A stretch of DNA of 64,000 nt from Akkermansia muciniphila. Its GTDB lineage: Bacteria; Verrucomicrobiota; Verrucomicrobiia; Opitutales; Opitutaceae. The DNA lies in NCBI GenBank assembly GCA_945888375.1, contig CAMCZZ010000003.1:124001-188000 (forward strand). Reading direction: 5' to 3'. A program made the translations under genes and the position numbers. Each line of letters starts with the position of its first letter. Positions within the stretch are counted from its first letter, which is position 1. The notes beneath the pieces were generated by a model. It was not told the origin of the DNA and made no database searches. It saw only the letters and a program-made list of their open reading frames with translations. This document shows positions 43,204-52,684 of the stretch, one piece after another.

Positions 43204-44976
43204 ATGCAAAACCCCACCCGCTCCCAATCCCGCAACACCGTCGCCTTGCTGGCGCTCTTGTCCGCTTCACCGCTTTTGGGCGCTGAGCGCACGATGGTCG
43301 GCACGGCAAACCATGACTTCGCGGCGGCCGACGCCGGCCTCTCCACCAGCTACGCAACGAACCGTCTCCTCGTCGCCACCGCGGGGAATTGGGTGGGTGG
43401 CCAGCTTCCCGTGAACGGTGACGATCTGGTTTTTGGAAACAACTCCGCCGGGAACAGATTGGCGCTTTTCAGCCAATCCTCGGGAACGCCCGCATCGATC
43501 AATTCGATCAGCTTCACCCAAACGTCCGCGTTTGTGAATCGGCTGGATGTTCGCACCCAGCTCACCGTGGCGAACAACATCACCCTTGGGGCCTCCGGCG
43601 GCGCCGAGGTCGTTCTTCGTGTCGATACCGCAAACGTAAACAGCAACAGCGGCACGGACAGACTGGCCACCTACGTCGCGCAGACGAGCAGCTCCTCCAC
43701 CGCGTTGACCGTTCCGAACATCACGGTGAATTCGGGCGGTTCGCTGGTGTTTGCGCGCCAGTTTATCGGCACCACCAACACGCTCCCGCAATACCTCAGC
43801 GGCAACGTGACGATCGACGGCGGCAGCTTCATCGCGAACCGCGGTCGCCGACCCGAGGCCAGCACGGGCACCAACACCAACACGGCGACCTCCTTGAATT
43901 ACATAATCGGCGGGTCCTTCACCCTCAACTCGGGCAGCATGAGCCTCGCCCCCGATACCACCTTTGTCGACAACGCGACCGGCTCAGGGTCTGAAATCAC
44001 CGACTCCCGCCTCCAGATCAACGGCAACTTCAACGCCAACGGGGGCAGCATCACCTCGGGCAATGCCAGTTCCGCCGACCTCAATCTCGCGGGCTCGACC
44101 AACTCCATCCACTCGAGCGTCAACCTCAACACGACCGACCTCTCGCTCACCTCGCTCGTGGACAACACGAATCAGTCCCTCACCAGCGGAGCCGCGCTCA
44201 ACGGCCTGCTCCTGACCGGCACCGGCAATTCGGTCAAAACGGTGACGGCCACCAACACGGTCGGGAACATTCTTTTCCGCCAGAACGGCACCTCGGGCGA
44301 CCTTTCCCTCCGACTCGGCGCGGACCTCGCCCTCACGGCGGGCTCGACCGTTTCCGTGGCCACGCTGGGAAGCGGAACAGCGCAAAGCCTGATCATCGAC
44401 ACAAACAACTTCACCCTGGACGGCTCTGCCGGTTCGATCGTTTTCAACAACTCGTCCACCGCCCGAAATTCGGACTGGACTGTGACCGGCGGAGGCTCCG
44501 TCAGCGCCGGTTCGATCACCTTCAATGCCACCGGCAATTCGGTCGCCCCCGACCTCGCCGTGACCGCCGGCACCGACCTCACCGCCGCCAGCTTCGACGC
44601 CACCAACGTCGGCACCATCACCCTCGGCGTGGGCGGCCTGGCCGATTTCGCCCGCGTCTCCGCCCCCGTCCAGACCTTCGCCGGCGCCCTGGTGGTCAAC
44701 CTGACCGGCGCGCCCGCCGCCGGCAGCTACCAGCTTTTCGGCGCCGCCGGCGGGACCGGCGACTTCGCCTCGGTCTCCATCACCGGCGCGGAGAGCGTGT
44801 CGCTGTCCGGCCTGAACGCGTGGTCCGGTTCGTCCTTGGATTTTAACTACACGTTCTCCGAGCTGAGCGGCCTGCTCACCATCTCCAGCACCGCGATCCC
44901 CGAGCCCGGCACCTTCGCCGCGCTGGCCGGCCTGCTCGGCCTCGGCTTCGCCGGCCTGCGCCGTCGTCGCGCCTGA
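43204..44976 (+). CDS. Beta-strand-repeat PEP-CTERM protein
   Basis: A 590-residue protein from the ATG at 43204. The signal peptide is VALLALLSASPLLGA. The body is strand-repeat-like (DDLVFGNNSAGNRLALFSQS, then SINSISFTQTSAFVNRLDVR and TVSVATLGSGTAQSLIIDTN), resembling autotransporter-associated repeats. The C-terminus IPEPGTFAALAGLLGLGFAG followed by LRRRRA is a PEP-CTERM signal. It heads the polysaccharide cluster and may help attach cells to the glycan. Confidence 0.87.
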   Translation: MQNPTRSQSRNTVALLALLSASPLLGAERTMVGTANHDFAAADAGLSTSYATNRLLVATAGNWVGGQLPVNGDDLVFGNNSAGNRLALFSQSSGTPASINSISFTQTSAFVNRLDVRTQLTVANNITLGASGGAEVVLRVDTANVNSNSGTDRLATYVAQTSSSSTALTVPNITVNSGGSLVFARQFIGTTNTLPQYLSGNVTIDGGSFIANRGRRPEASTGTNTNTATSLNYIIGGSFTLNSGSMSLAPDTTFVDNATGSGSEITDSRLQINGNFNANGGSITSGNASSADLNLAGSTNSIHSSVNLNTTDLSLTSLVDNTNQSLTSGAALNGLLLTGTGNSVKTVTATNTVGNILFRQNGTSGDLSLRLGADLALTAGSTVSVATLGSGTAQSLIIDTNNFTLDGSAGSIVFNNSSTARNSDWTVTGGGSVSAGSITFNATGNSVAPDLAVTAGTDLTAASFDATNVGTITLGVGGLADFARVSAPVQTFAGALVVNLTGAPAAGSYQLFGAAGGTGDFASVSITGAESVSLSGLNAWSGSSLDFNYTFSELSGLLTISSTAIPEPGTFAALAGLLGLGFAGLRRRRA

Positions 44977-44991
44977 ACCGGGGCCCGGACC

Positions 44992-45576
44992 ATGTCGTCC
45001 CTCCTCCCGCCCGCCGCGCTGGCGCTCCTGTTGTCCGCCTCGCTGGCGGCCGGGAATCTGCTGGAGAACCCCGGCTTCGAGCAGAACGCGTCCCGCTGGG
45101 ATTTTTTCGTGCCCGAAAGCGCCCGGGACCACGGCAACACCTTCGTGGTCGTGCCCGTCGAGGGCGTGGGCGGCGGCGCGGCCGCCCGGCTGACCTCGAC
45201 CGTGATCAGCCGCTGCGGCCTCGCCCAGAAAAACATCCCGGTGGCCGGCTGGACCCGCTACCGCGTCACCTTCTGGTTCAAGGCCGACAAAGGCGTGGAA
45301 TACAAAAACGGCCCGATCGTGCGGCTGAACTTCCGCTCCGCCGGGGACGAGAGCGACACCGACTACTACGTCGGGCTCGGCGGGCACACCGCCAGCGACT
45401 ACAAGGAGGTCAAAAGGCCGAACTGGCTGCCCACCGCCTGGGAAAAGGTCGAGGCCGTCGTCGAGTCCCCGTTGAACGCGAAGGCGCTTTCGTTGTGCTT
45501 CTTCTCCTGGGGCATGAACGGTTCCGTCTATTTCGACGACCTCTCCGTCGAGGCCGTCCCGCCCGCGTCCCGTTGA
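44992..45576 (+). CDS. Stand-alone carbohydrate-binding-module-like protein
   Basis: A 194-residue secreted protein, signal peptide to about residue 20. NLLENPGFEQNASRWDFF, then YRVTFWFKADKGVEYKNGPI and WGMNGSVYFDDLSVEAV have the jelly-roll pattern of CBM4/9/22-type modules. The same segments recur in the N-terminal part of the next gene (YRVSAWVKAAPGIEYTVGPL and WGVRGSLDFDDFTMEPV), so it is a free copy of the heparinase's own module. It lies 29 bases upstream of it. Confidence 0.8.
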   Translation: MSSLLPPAALALLLSASLAAGNLLENPGFEQNASRWDFFVPESARDHGNTFVVVPVEGVGGGAAARLTSTVISRCGLAQKNIPVAGWTRYRVTFWFKADKGVEYKNGPIVRLNFRSAGDESDTDYYVGLGGHTASDYKEVKRPNWLPTAWEKVEAVVESPLNAKALSLCFFSWGMNGSVYFDDLSVEAVPPASR

Positions 45577-45605
45577 TTCACGCGCCCCGCCCCGCCTCCC
45601 TCCCG

Positions 45606-48092
45606 ATGACCCTCCGCCTCCGCCCCCTCGCGGCCCTGACCTGGCTGGTGCTCCTGACCGTTTCGGCAACGTCCCTTTCCGCCCGGGCGCCGGTGCCGAA
45701 TGGCGGCTTCGAGCGGGGCGCGGAGGGCTGGACGATGTTCACGCCCGCCGGTTCGCAGGCGGCCGCGCCCGGGATGAGCGTCGTCACCGGTGAAGCGCAC
45801 TCGGGCCAAAAACACCTCCGCCTCGCGTCCCCGGCGTCCGCCCGCTTTGCCGCCGCGCACGACCCCGTCGACGTCGACGCGGGCCGGCGCTACCGCGTCT
45901 CGGCCTGGGTCAAGGCCGCCCCCGGGATCGAATACACCGTCGGGCCGCTCGTCCGCGTCATCTTCCGCGAGCCTTTGCCGTCCGCGGTCGAGACCGCTTT
46001 CTATCTGGATGTGGAGGGCCGCGTCTCGGTCGGCGTCTCCCCGACGCTCCCCCGACCCGCCTCCCTGCCCTCGGCCTGGAGAAAGATCGAGGCGGTCATC
46101 GAGGCCCCCGCGCGGGCCGCCACCGCCCGACCCGCCCTGTTCGCCTGGGGCGTCCGCGGTTCGCTCGACTTCGACGACTTCACCATGGAACCCGTCCACG
46201 CCTCGACCCCCCTTTCGGCCATAAACGTCGACCCCGCGGACAGGGAGAAAAGCGCCATCGCCCCGCTTTCCGCCGAGCGCGTGCGCGAGGTCGCCGCCAT
46301 GCTCACCGTCCGGCCCGCCAACGTCGCGCCCCCGTGGACCGATCGCCCCTTTTGGGAAAACGTCGGCCGCCTGCCCGCCGCCCCCGAACTCCTCCGATCC
46401 GCCGCCGAGCTGCTCGGCACCGAACCGCCCGTCCTGACCGAGGAGTTGTTCAACGATTTCTCCGTAACCGGCAACCGCCGCCCCTACGAGGTGCCCAACG
46501 GTATCCGCACCAGCCGCCTCGTGACCCTCGTGCTCGCCGAGTGCGTCGCCCCCGACCAGACCCGGCTCGCCCAGATCGTGCGCGAGGTGGACGGCATCCT
46601 GGACGAGCCCACCTGGTCCGTGCCCGCCCACACCAAACGGTATCCAAACCGGCACGCCGCGCGCGAGTTCATCGACCTCGCCGCCAGCGCCCGCGGCTGG
46701 ACCCTGTCCAACATCGACTGGCTCCTCGCCGACCGCCTGCCCGCCGCCACCCGCGCCCGCATTCGCAAGGAGGTCGGCGAACGCATCCTCCGCCCCTGGA
46801 TCGAGCGCTTCCGCGCGGGCGACACCGGGGTGTTCTGGTGGATGAAGGTGCCGATGAACTGGAGCGCGGTGTGCAACTCCGGCGTGCTCGGCTCCGCCCT
46901 CCTCCTGATCGAAGACCCCAAGGAACGCGCCGAATACGTGGTCGCCTGGGAGCAGCTCAATCCCTACTTTCTGGCCGGTTTCACCCCCGACGGCTATTGC
47001 GCGGAGGGCGTGGGTTATTGGACCTACGGCTTCGGCCACTTCGTGATCGCCAGCGAGCTGGTCAAACACGTCACCGGCGGCCGGATCGACCCGTTGGCCA
47101 CCGACCACGTGCGTCGCATCATGGAATACGGCCCCGGCTTCGAGATCGATAACCGCGAGTTTCCCGTCTTCAGCGACACCGCCCTCGGCACCCGTCCGGA
47201 AACCAATCTGCTCGATTTTGCCGCCGTGCGTTTCGGCATCGGGAAGGTTCGCGGCACGCCCGCGCTCAAGGCCCCCTACATCCTCGGTGGCCGCATGCAC
47301 GTGGCCCTCTTCGATCTGGTCATCGACCGGGCCTCGGTCGCCGGGGCCGCCCAACCCGAACTCCCGCCGCGCACCTGGTTTCCCGACGGCGGCGCGCTCA
47401 TCTGCCGCGGGGCGAAGCCCGGCTTCGGGCTCTCGGTCGCGCTCAAGGGCGGCCACAACAACGAGCCGCACAACCACAACGACCTCGGGTCCTTCGTGGT
47501 CGTATCCGACGGCCGGATCGCCCTGCCCGAGCTCGGCAAAGACGACTACGTGCGCGAGACCTTCGGCCCGTTGCGCTACACCAGCGGCGTGATGAACTCC
47601 TTCGGGCACTCCGTGCCCCGCGTCGCCGGCCAACTCCAATCCACCGGAGAAAAGGCCCGCGCCATGACCGTCCGCACCTCCTTCACCCCGGGGCGCGATC
47701 TCTGGGAGATCGACCTCACCTCCGCCTACCCCGTGCCGGAGCTGAAAAAACTGACCCGCACCTTTATCTTCAAACGGGACGGGGCCGGCTCCCTGGAGAT
47801 CCTGGACGAGGCCATCTTCGGGTCGCCCCAGGCCTTCGGCGTCGCGTTCGCCCTTTTGCCCACCCAGCGCTGGGTCGAGGACGGCGCCGACGGACACCTC
47901 GTCGAGGGCGGCGCCGGCCGCGTCCGCGTGGTCGTCACATCCTCCTCGGACCTGGTCCGCGCAGAGGAACCCATCCGGGGCATCGTGCCGGACGCTCCGG
48001 CCAAAGGTCTGCGGGTCGGTTTCGACCTCGCCCGTCCCGCCGCGTCCGTCCGTATCCGCACGCTCATCACCCCCGCTCCGGCCGCCCCTTGA
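45606..48092 (+). CDS. Heparinase II/III-family polysaccharide lyase
   Basis: An 828-residue protein from the ATG at 45606; the longer frame overlaps the previous gene. Signal peptide, then a carbohydrate-binding-like module (about 25-200), then an alpha-toroid with WMKVPMNWSAVCNSGVLGSA and YCAEGVGYWTYGFGHFVIAS. The C-terminal beta part has GGHNNEPHNHNDLGSFVVVS, the H-x-H-x-D-L-G-S-F motif of heparinase II/III. It cleaves uronic-acid-containing glycans by beta-elimination in the periplasm or at the surface; exact substrate unknown. Confidence 0.9.
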   Translation: MTLRLRPLAALTWLVLLTVSATSLSARAPVPNGGFERGAEGWTMFTPAGSQAAAPGMSVVTGEAHSGQKHLRLASPASARFAAAHDPVDVDAGRRYRVSAWVKAAPGIEYTVGPLVRVIFREPLPSAVETAFYLDVEGRVSVGVSPTLPRPASLPSAWRKIEAVIEAPARAATARPALFAWGVRGSLDFDDFTMEPVHASTPLSAINVDPADREKSAIAPLSAERVREVAAMLTVRPANVAPPWTDRPFWENVGRLPAAPELLRSAAELLGTEPPVLTEELFNDFSVTGNRRPYEVPNGIRTSRLVTLVLAECVAPDQTRLAQIVREVDGILDEPTWSVPAHTKRYPNRHAAREFIDLAASARGWTLSNIDWLLADRLPAATRARIRKEVGERILRPWIERFRAGDTGVFWWMKVPMNWSAVCNSGVLGSALLLIEDPKERAEYVVAWEQLNPYFLAGFTPDGYCAEGVGYWTYGFGHFVIASELVKHVTGGRIDPLATDHVRRIMEYGPGFEIDNREFPVFSDTALGTRPETNLLDFAAVRFGIGKVRGTPALKAPYILGGRMHVALFDLVIDRASVAGAAQPELPPRTWFPDGGALICRGAKPGFGLSVALKGGHNNEPHNHNDLGSFVVVSDGRIALPELGKDDYVRETFGPLRYTSGVMNSFGHSVPRVAGQLQSTGEKARAMTVRTSFTPGRDLWEIDLTSAYPVPELKKLTRTFIFKRDGAGSLEILDEAIFGSPQAFGVAFALLPTQRWVEDGADGHLVEGGAGRVRVVVTSSSDLVRAEEPIRGIVPDAPAKGLRVGFDLARPAASVRIRTLITPAPAAP

Positions 48093-48117
48093 ACGGCCCG
48101 ACAACTCCCGAATTTTC

Positions 48118-49680
48118 ATGATCTCGACCACCCTGGGCTCCCTGCCGCGTCCGCAGTCCTTGGAAAAGCGCGCCTCCCGCGTGGTCCCGTGGCGTTTTGT
48201 CCGCCAGTCGGTCTACCGGCCCGCGTTCGATCCCCGCACCCGGTTGCTCCTCGCCGAGGTCGTCCCCGCCCGGATCAACGATCTCGACACCATGCATCCG
48301 GTGATCGGGCCCGGCACCACCGAATGGCAGCTGGCCGACGGCTGCTTCAAATTGCGCGGCGTCGACCCCGGCTCCGGCCGCTGGATGTATGCCTTCAACG
48401 CGTTCTCCTGCCACGAGCTCGAACTCGGCCGGGTTCCGGTGGGCGCCTCGGTCTTTTGGAGCGCGCTGGCCGCCGACGACGAGGTCTCGCTCACCCTGGA
48501 GCTGCGGCGCACCGGACCGGATGGGTGGGTGTTCGAGTTGTCCGGCGTGGCCGGCGACTCGGTCTTGATCCGGCGCACCGCCACCCTGGCCGCCGGCAAC
48601 GCCGCCCCGCTGGAACGCGTCGTCCTCCAGGGCCAGGGCTCGGGCATCATGGTCTTCGCCCAGTTCGGCGACACCCTCCCGCGCCACGCGCTCAGCGCGG
48701 ATTATCCGGCGGCGATGGACTTTCGTCGCGTCCGCCTCGCGCGGAACACCCAGGTCCTGGTCGGCGCGGTCGTCCCTCCGCACGTGGCCGAGCCGGTCTG
48801 CCTGCGCGCCGTGCGCCACTATTTCAGCGCCGGCGTGGGTATCGCCGACATCCGCGCCATCACCACGCCCGACGGCCTCCCGTTGCTGGAGCGCAACCGC
48901 GTCTTCGTCACCGCTTCCCTGCGCGGACGCGGGCTGCCGCATTCGCTCCAGGGCGTGCTCAGTTTCGACCCCAGCCTCTGCGATCTTCGGCTGGAGGGCG
49001 TGATCGTCTTCGACTGCGGCGACGGCTGCTGGCGCAACGAGGTGGCCTCCCACCTCATGCACGATCCCGCCACCGGCGACTGGTTCGGGCTCACCACCGG
49101 CTTTTCGTGCTTCGGCGACGATCCGCCCACCGCGAAGATCATCCGCTCCTTCCGCACCCGGCGGGATCCGCGGTTCGGCTTCTCCGTCGTGGCCGCCCGC
49201 CAGTCCGGCATCGTCGGCGACTACGAGGACCCCGCCCTTTTTCACGACGCCGCGACCGGCAAGTGGCGTCTTGCCGTCTGCATCGGCCAAAAGCCCCTCT
49301 ACCACGCGATGCTCTTCGAGTCGGATCATCCGGACAGCGATTTCCAGCACGTCGCCGGCCCCACCGCGCCCGATGCCACCGGGATCCAGATCCTGAACCT
49401 GCACGGCCGCCCGGTGATTCTCTACGGCAGCGCCGAGCGCTGCCTGCACGTGGCTTCCGCCGAGGATCTGACGCTGCTTGAGACCATCCAGATGGATCTT
49501 CCGCCGTGGCGCGAAGGCTCCGGTTCCCGCGTATGGCCGGCCGTCATTCCGCTGCCCGCCGGATCGCCCGTCCCGGCCGTGATGCTCACGATGGATCGGC
49601 TCAACCACCCGGACATCCCGCACCACACCTGGACCTACGGCTCGGTCTACTTTTACCACGCGGTGCCCGTTCCGGCCTGA
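48118..49680 (+). CDS. Putative beta-propeller glycoside hydrolase (GH43/GH32-like)
   Basis: A 520-residue protein without a recognisable signal peptide. The C-terminal half has blades typical of five-bladed propeller glycosidases: GDYEDPALFHDAATGKWRLA, then DFQHVAGPTAPDATGIQILN and GRPVILYGSAERCLHVASAE. The Asp/Glu residues of DYEDPALF would be in the active-site position. The N-terminal half (about 1-200) is a separate beta domain. It follows the heparinase by 25 bases and may act on the intracellular oligosaccharide product. The specific family is uncertain. Confidence 0.6.
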   Translation: MISTTLGSLPRPQSLEKRASRVVPWRFVRQSVYRPAFDPRTRLLLAEVVPARINDLDTMHPVIGPGTTEWQLADGCFKLRGVDPGSGRWMYAFNAFSCHELELGRVPVGASVFWSALAADDEVSLTLELRRTGPDGWVFELSGVAGDSVLIRRTATLAAGNAAPLERVVLQGQGSGIMVFAQFGDTLPRHALSADYPAAMDFRRVRLARNTQVLVGAVVPPHVAEPVCLRAVRHYFSAGVGIADIRAITTPDGLPLLERNRVFVTASLRGRGLPHSLQGVLSFDPSLCDLRLEGVIVFDCGDGCWRNEVASHLMHDPATGDWFGLTTGFSCFGDDPPTAKIIRSFRTRRDPRFGFSVVAARQSGIVGDYEDPALFHDAATGKWRLAVCIGQKPLYHAMLFESDHPDSDFQHVAGPTAPDATGIQILNLHGRPVILYGSAERCLHVASAEDLTLLETIQMDLPPWREGSGSRVWPAVIPLPAGSPVPAVMLTMDRLNHPDIPHHTWTYGSVYFYHAVPVPA

Positions 49681-49742
49681 TTCGGCCGGGCGCATGCCCG
49701 ACCCCGGAACGCCGGCGAGGGAATTGGCCGTGTCCGCCCGAT

Positions 49743-51149
49743 CTACCTGGCCGCCGCTTTCCAGGCCGGGCGGGCTTCCGCCGCGATGGCGGCGTCCTGG
49801 GCGTGCATTTTGGTTTTCAGGCGCTCCACCAGCTCGGACCGCGTGGCGGCGAGGTTGTTTCGCTCCCCGAGATCGTCGGCCAGGTTGAAGAGCAGCACCT
49901 CGGGCTTCGCGGAGGCATCGGTGGTTTGCTTGGGGTCGGGTTGGCGCACCAAAAGTTTCCAGTCTCCCTCGCGGATGCCTTCGAGCCGGCCGCGCATCGT
50001 GTAGTAGAGAAAATCCTCCCGCACCGTCTCCGCTTCGCCGGTCAGCAGTCGGGAGATGTCCAGCCCGTCGATCTTACGGTCGGTGGGCATCGGCTTCCCG
50101 GTGAGCGCCGCGAGCGTGGGCAGAATATCCAGGCTCGAGGCGAGCGCGCGCGTCTCCGTGCCGGGCGGGACGCGGCCCGGAGCCCAGACGATGCAGGGCA
50201 CGCGATGGCCGCCCTCGAAGACACTCGTCTTGCCGCCGCGCAACGGACCGCCGGAGCCGCCGTGGTGCTTGAAGGTCAGCCACGGGCCGTTGTCGCTCGT
50301 GAAAACGACCATCGTGTTCTCCGCCAGGTTTAGCTCGCGGAGTTTTTCAAAGAGGCGGCCCACCTCGGTGTCGAGGTGCTCGATGGTGTTAATGTAGGCC
50401 CGTTTCGGGTCGGGATCGCGGACCTCGTCGGGCACGTAGAGCGGGATGTGCGGCATCGAGTAGGGCAGATAGATGAAGAAGGGCCGCGCCCGGTTTTTCT
50501 CCACGAAACCGATGGCCTTGTCCGTGTAGCGCCGGGTGATGGTGCGTTGGTCCACCGGCAGCTCGATGATCTTGCCGTCCTCCATCAGCGGGGTTCTCCA
50601 CTTGGTCAGGGTCGATTCCGGATCATTCCAAAGGGCGTCCATCCCCGCCACGCCGCCGGGCGGTTTCCCTTTGTTATCGGGATGGTTCATGTCGTTCGAA
50701 TAGGGGATGCCGTAGTAGGTGTCGAAGCCGTGGGCGTTCGGCAGCGTCTCCGGCTGATCTCCGAGGTGCCATTTGCCGATGCAGGCGGTCGCGTAGCCCT
50801 GAGACTTGAAATGCTCGGCGACGGTGTATTCCGCGGGGTTCAGACCCTTCCTGGAATCCGGGAAAAGCACCCCCTCGTGCATGCCCACCCGCTTGGGATA
50901 GCATCCGGTCAACAAGGCCGCGCGCGAGGGCGAGCAGACCGATGAGGCGACCACGAAGCTGGTGAGTTTCCGCCCCTCGGCGGCGAGGCGATCAAGGTGG
51001 GGCGTGCGGATGGTGGTGGAGCCAAAACACCCGAGATCCCCGTAACCGAGATCATCGGCGAAGATCAGGACAACATTCGGCGGCGGGGCCGCGAACCCCG
51101 GCGGGAGCACCGACAACCAAAGGGCGAAGGCAAGGAGCAGCCGTTTCAT
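49743..51149 (-). CDS. Sulfatase (signal peptide)
   Basis: A 468-residue S1-family sulfatase. The signal peptide ends GFAA. PPNVVLIFADDLGYGDLGCF carries the metal-binding DD. The formylglycine cysteine is C72 in SSVCSPSRAALLTGCYP (C-x-P-S-R), and GKWHLGD and FTSDNGP complete the site. It removes sulfate esters from glycan in the periplasm after activation of the cysteine by a formylglycine-generating enzyme, which is not in this window. It runs opposite to the enzymes on its left, 29 bases after the next sulfatase. Confidence 0.93.
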   Translation of the reverse strand: MKRLLLAFALWLSVLPPGFAAPPPNVVLIFADDLGYGDLGCFGSTTIRTPHLDRLAAEGRKLTSFVVASSVCSPSRAALLTGCYPKRVGMHEGVLFPDSRKGLNPAEYTVAEHFKSQGYATACIGKWHLGDQPETLPNAHGFDTYYGIPYSNDMNHPDNKGKPPGGVAGMDALWNDPESTLTKWRTPLMEDGKIIELPVDQRTITRRYTDKAIGFVEKNRARPFFIYLPYSMPHIPLYVPDEVRDPDPKRAYINTIEHLDTEVGRLFEKLRELNLAENTMVVFTSDNGPWLTFKHHGGSGGPLRGGKTSVFEGGHRVPCIVWAPGRVPPGTETRALASSLDILPTLAALTGKPMPTDRKIDGLDISRLLTGEAETVREDFLYYTMRGRLEGIREGDWKLLVRQPDPKQTTDASAKPEVLLFNLADDLGERNNLAATRSELVERLKTKMHAQDAAIAAEARPAWKAAAR

Positions 51150-51178
51150 GGTTATTCAATCATCCGGAGTGGGCGCGT

Positions 51179-52666
51179 TCAGACCACCGGGCCGCGTCGG
51201 GCGCGGATAGACTCCAGCAACGCACCCATCGCACGCACGCGCCCGGGTTGCGCGGCGGCGAGGTTCGCCCGCTGCCCGACATCGGCCGAAAGGTCATACA
51301 ACTGGGGCTCGGGCGCGGTGCCGGATTCCACCGCCTTGTTGGTCACGAACGCGTCGCCGGGATACGGCGGGATGTAGACCCAGTCGGCCTCGCGGACGAG
51401 GGTGTTGGAGCCGATGCCCTCGGTCACGAGGCTGTCGCGGCCCCGCTCGGTTTTACCCAGGATGGCGTCGGCGAGCTGGAGGCCATCCGCCAGTTCCGCC
51501 GCGGCCAAGGGCACGCCGGCAAGGTGGGAAAAACTCGCGAGAAAATCGAGCTGACTGAGCAACGCGTGGGATTCCCCCGGCGCCACCCGGCCTGGCGCCC
51601 ACACGATCGTGGGCACGCGCGTGCCGCCGTCGAAGAGGCTGTATTTGCCGCCGCGCAAGGGCCCGCAGGGGCGGTGTTCGCCGGTGAGCTCGTCGGCGCG
51701 GTCCTGATAGCCGTCGAGCAGGATGGGACCGTTGTCGCTGGAGAACACCACCACGGTGTTCTCCGCGATGCCGAGCGCGCGGAGATGGGCGAGCACCTCG
51801 CCCACCATCCAGTCGAGCTCCATGATCACGTCACCGCGCGCGCCCTTCGCGGAAGCGCCCTTGAACCGGGCGGAGGGGATGCGCGGCACGTGCGGTTGAT
51901 GGAGGGCGAGGTAGAGGAAAAACGGGCCGGCCTGACGGCGGGTGATGAAGTCTTTCGCCCGTTCCAGAAACACGTCGGTCATGGTCGTATCGTCCCAGGT
52001 CGCGGACTTGCCCCCGCGGCAAAAACCGATGCGCGGCACCCCGTTCACGATGGTGTCGAAGTGTTGCCGGTCGCCGTGGCGCAGGGTGAGCAGTTCGGGA
52101 TGGGAACGCCCGGTGGGCACGTCGGGGAAAGGATTCTCCTTTCCGTAATAAACCTCGAGCGGGTCGTCCGGGTCGAGACCGTGGACGCGTCGGTCTTTTA
52201 CGAATACGGACGGCACGCGGTCGTTGGTCGCGGCCATGACGAAGGACTCGTCGAATCCGACATCGACCGGGGCGGGGCGGATCTCCCCGTTCCAGTCGAT
52301 TCTCCCGTCACCGAGCCCGAGGTGCCACTTGCCGACCACCGAAGTGGCGTAGCCGGCGCGCTTGAGCGCGCCGGGCAGGGTGAGCTCGTCCGGACCGATG
52401 ATGATGGGTGCGTCGCCGTCGAGGATGTGCGCGCGGGGGTTGCGCCAGGGGTAGCTGCCGGTGAGCAGGCTGTAGCGCGAGGGCGTGCAGGTGGCGGCGG
52501 TGGCGTAAAAGTTGGTGAACCGCACGCCCTCCGCCGCCATCTGGTCGAGATGAGGCGTGGGAATCCCGTTCGCGCCGTAACACCCGAGATCGCCGAATCC
52601 CAGATCGTCCGCATAGATGATCACGATGTTCGGGGGCGTTTGCGAGGGGGCGGAAGGGTTGGGCAT
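51179..52666 (-). CDS. Sulfatase (no signal peptide)
   Basis: A 495-residue sulfatase from the ATG at 52666; a TTG 15 bases earlier adds only five residues. PPNIVIIYADDLGFGDLGCY and the formylglycine motif C60 in ATCTPSRYSLLTGSYPW are intact, as are GKWHLGLGDG and FSSDNGP. There is no N-terminal hydrophobic segment, unlike the neighbouring sulfatase, so a cytoplasmic location is possible, acting on imported oligosaccharide. It directly follows the family 8 lyase gene. Confidence 0.92.
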   Translation of the reverse strand: MPNPSAPSQTPPNIVIIYADDLGFGDLGCYGANGIPTPHLDQMAAEGVRFTNFYATAATCTPSRYSLLTGSYPWRNPRAHILDGDAPIIIGPDELTLPGALKRAGYATSVVGKWHLGLGDGRIDWNGEIRPAPVDVGFDESFVMAATNDRVPSVFVKDRRVHGLDPDDPLEVYYGKENPFPDVPTGRSHPELLTLRHGDRQHFDTIVNGVPRIGFCRGGKSATWDDTTMTDVFLERAKDFITRRQAGPFFLYLALHQPHVPRIPSARFKGASAKGARGDVIMELDWMVGEVLAHLRALGIAENTVVVFSSDNGPILLDGYQDRADELTGEHRPCGPLRGGKYSLFDGGTRVPTIVWAPGRVAPGESHALLSQLDFLASFSHLAGVPLAAAELADGLQLADAILGKTERGRDSLVTEGIGSNTLVREADWVYIPPYPGDAFVTNKAVESGTAPEPQLYDLSADVGQRANLAAAQPGRVRAMGALLESIRARRGPVV

Positions 52667-52684
52667 GGGAATCGAGGCCAAGGC

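Noticed and set aside
45528..48131. 867-codon minus-strand open frame
   Set aside because: Antisense to the heparinase gene, with low-complexity Gly/Asp/Val composition.
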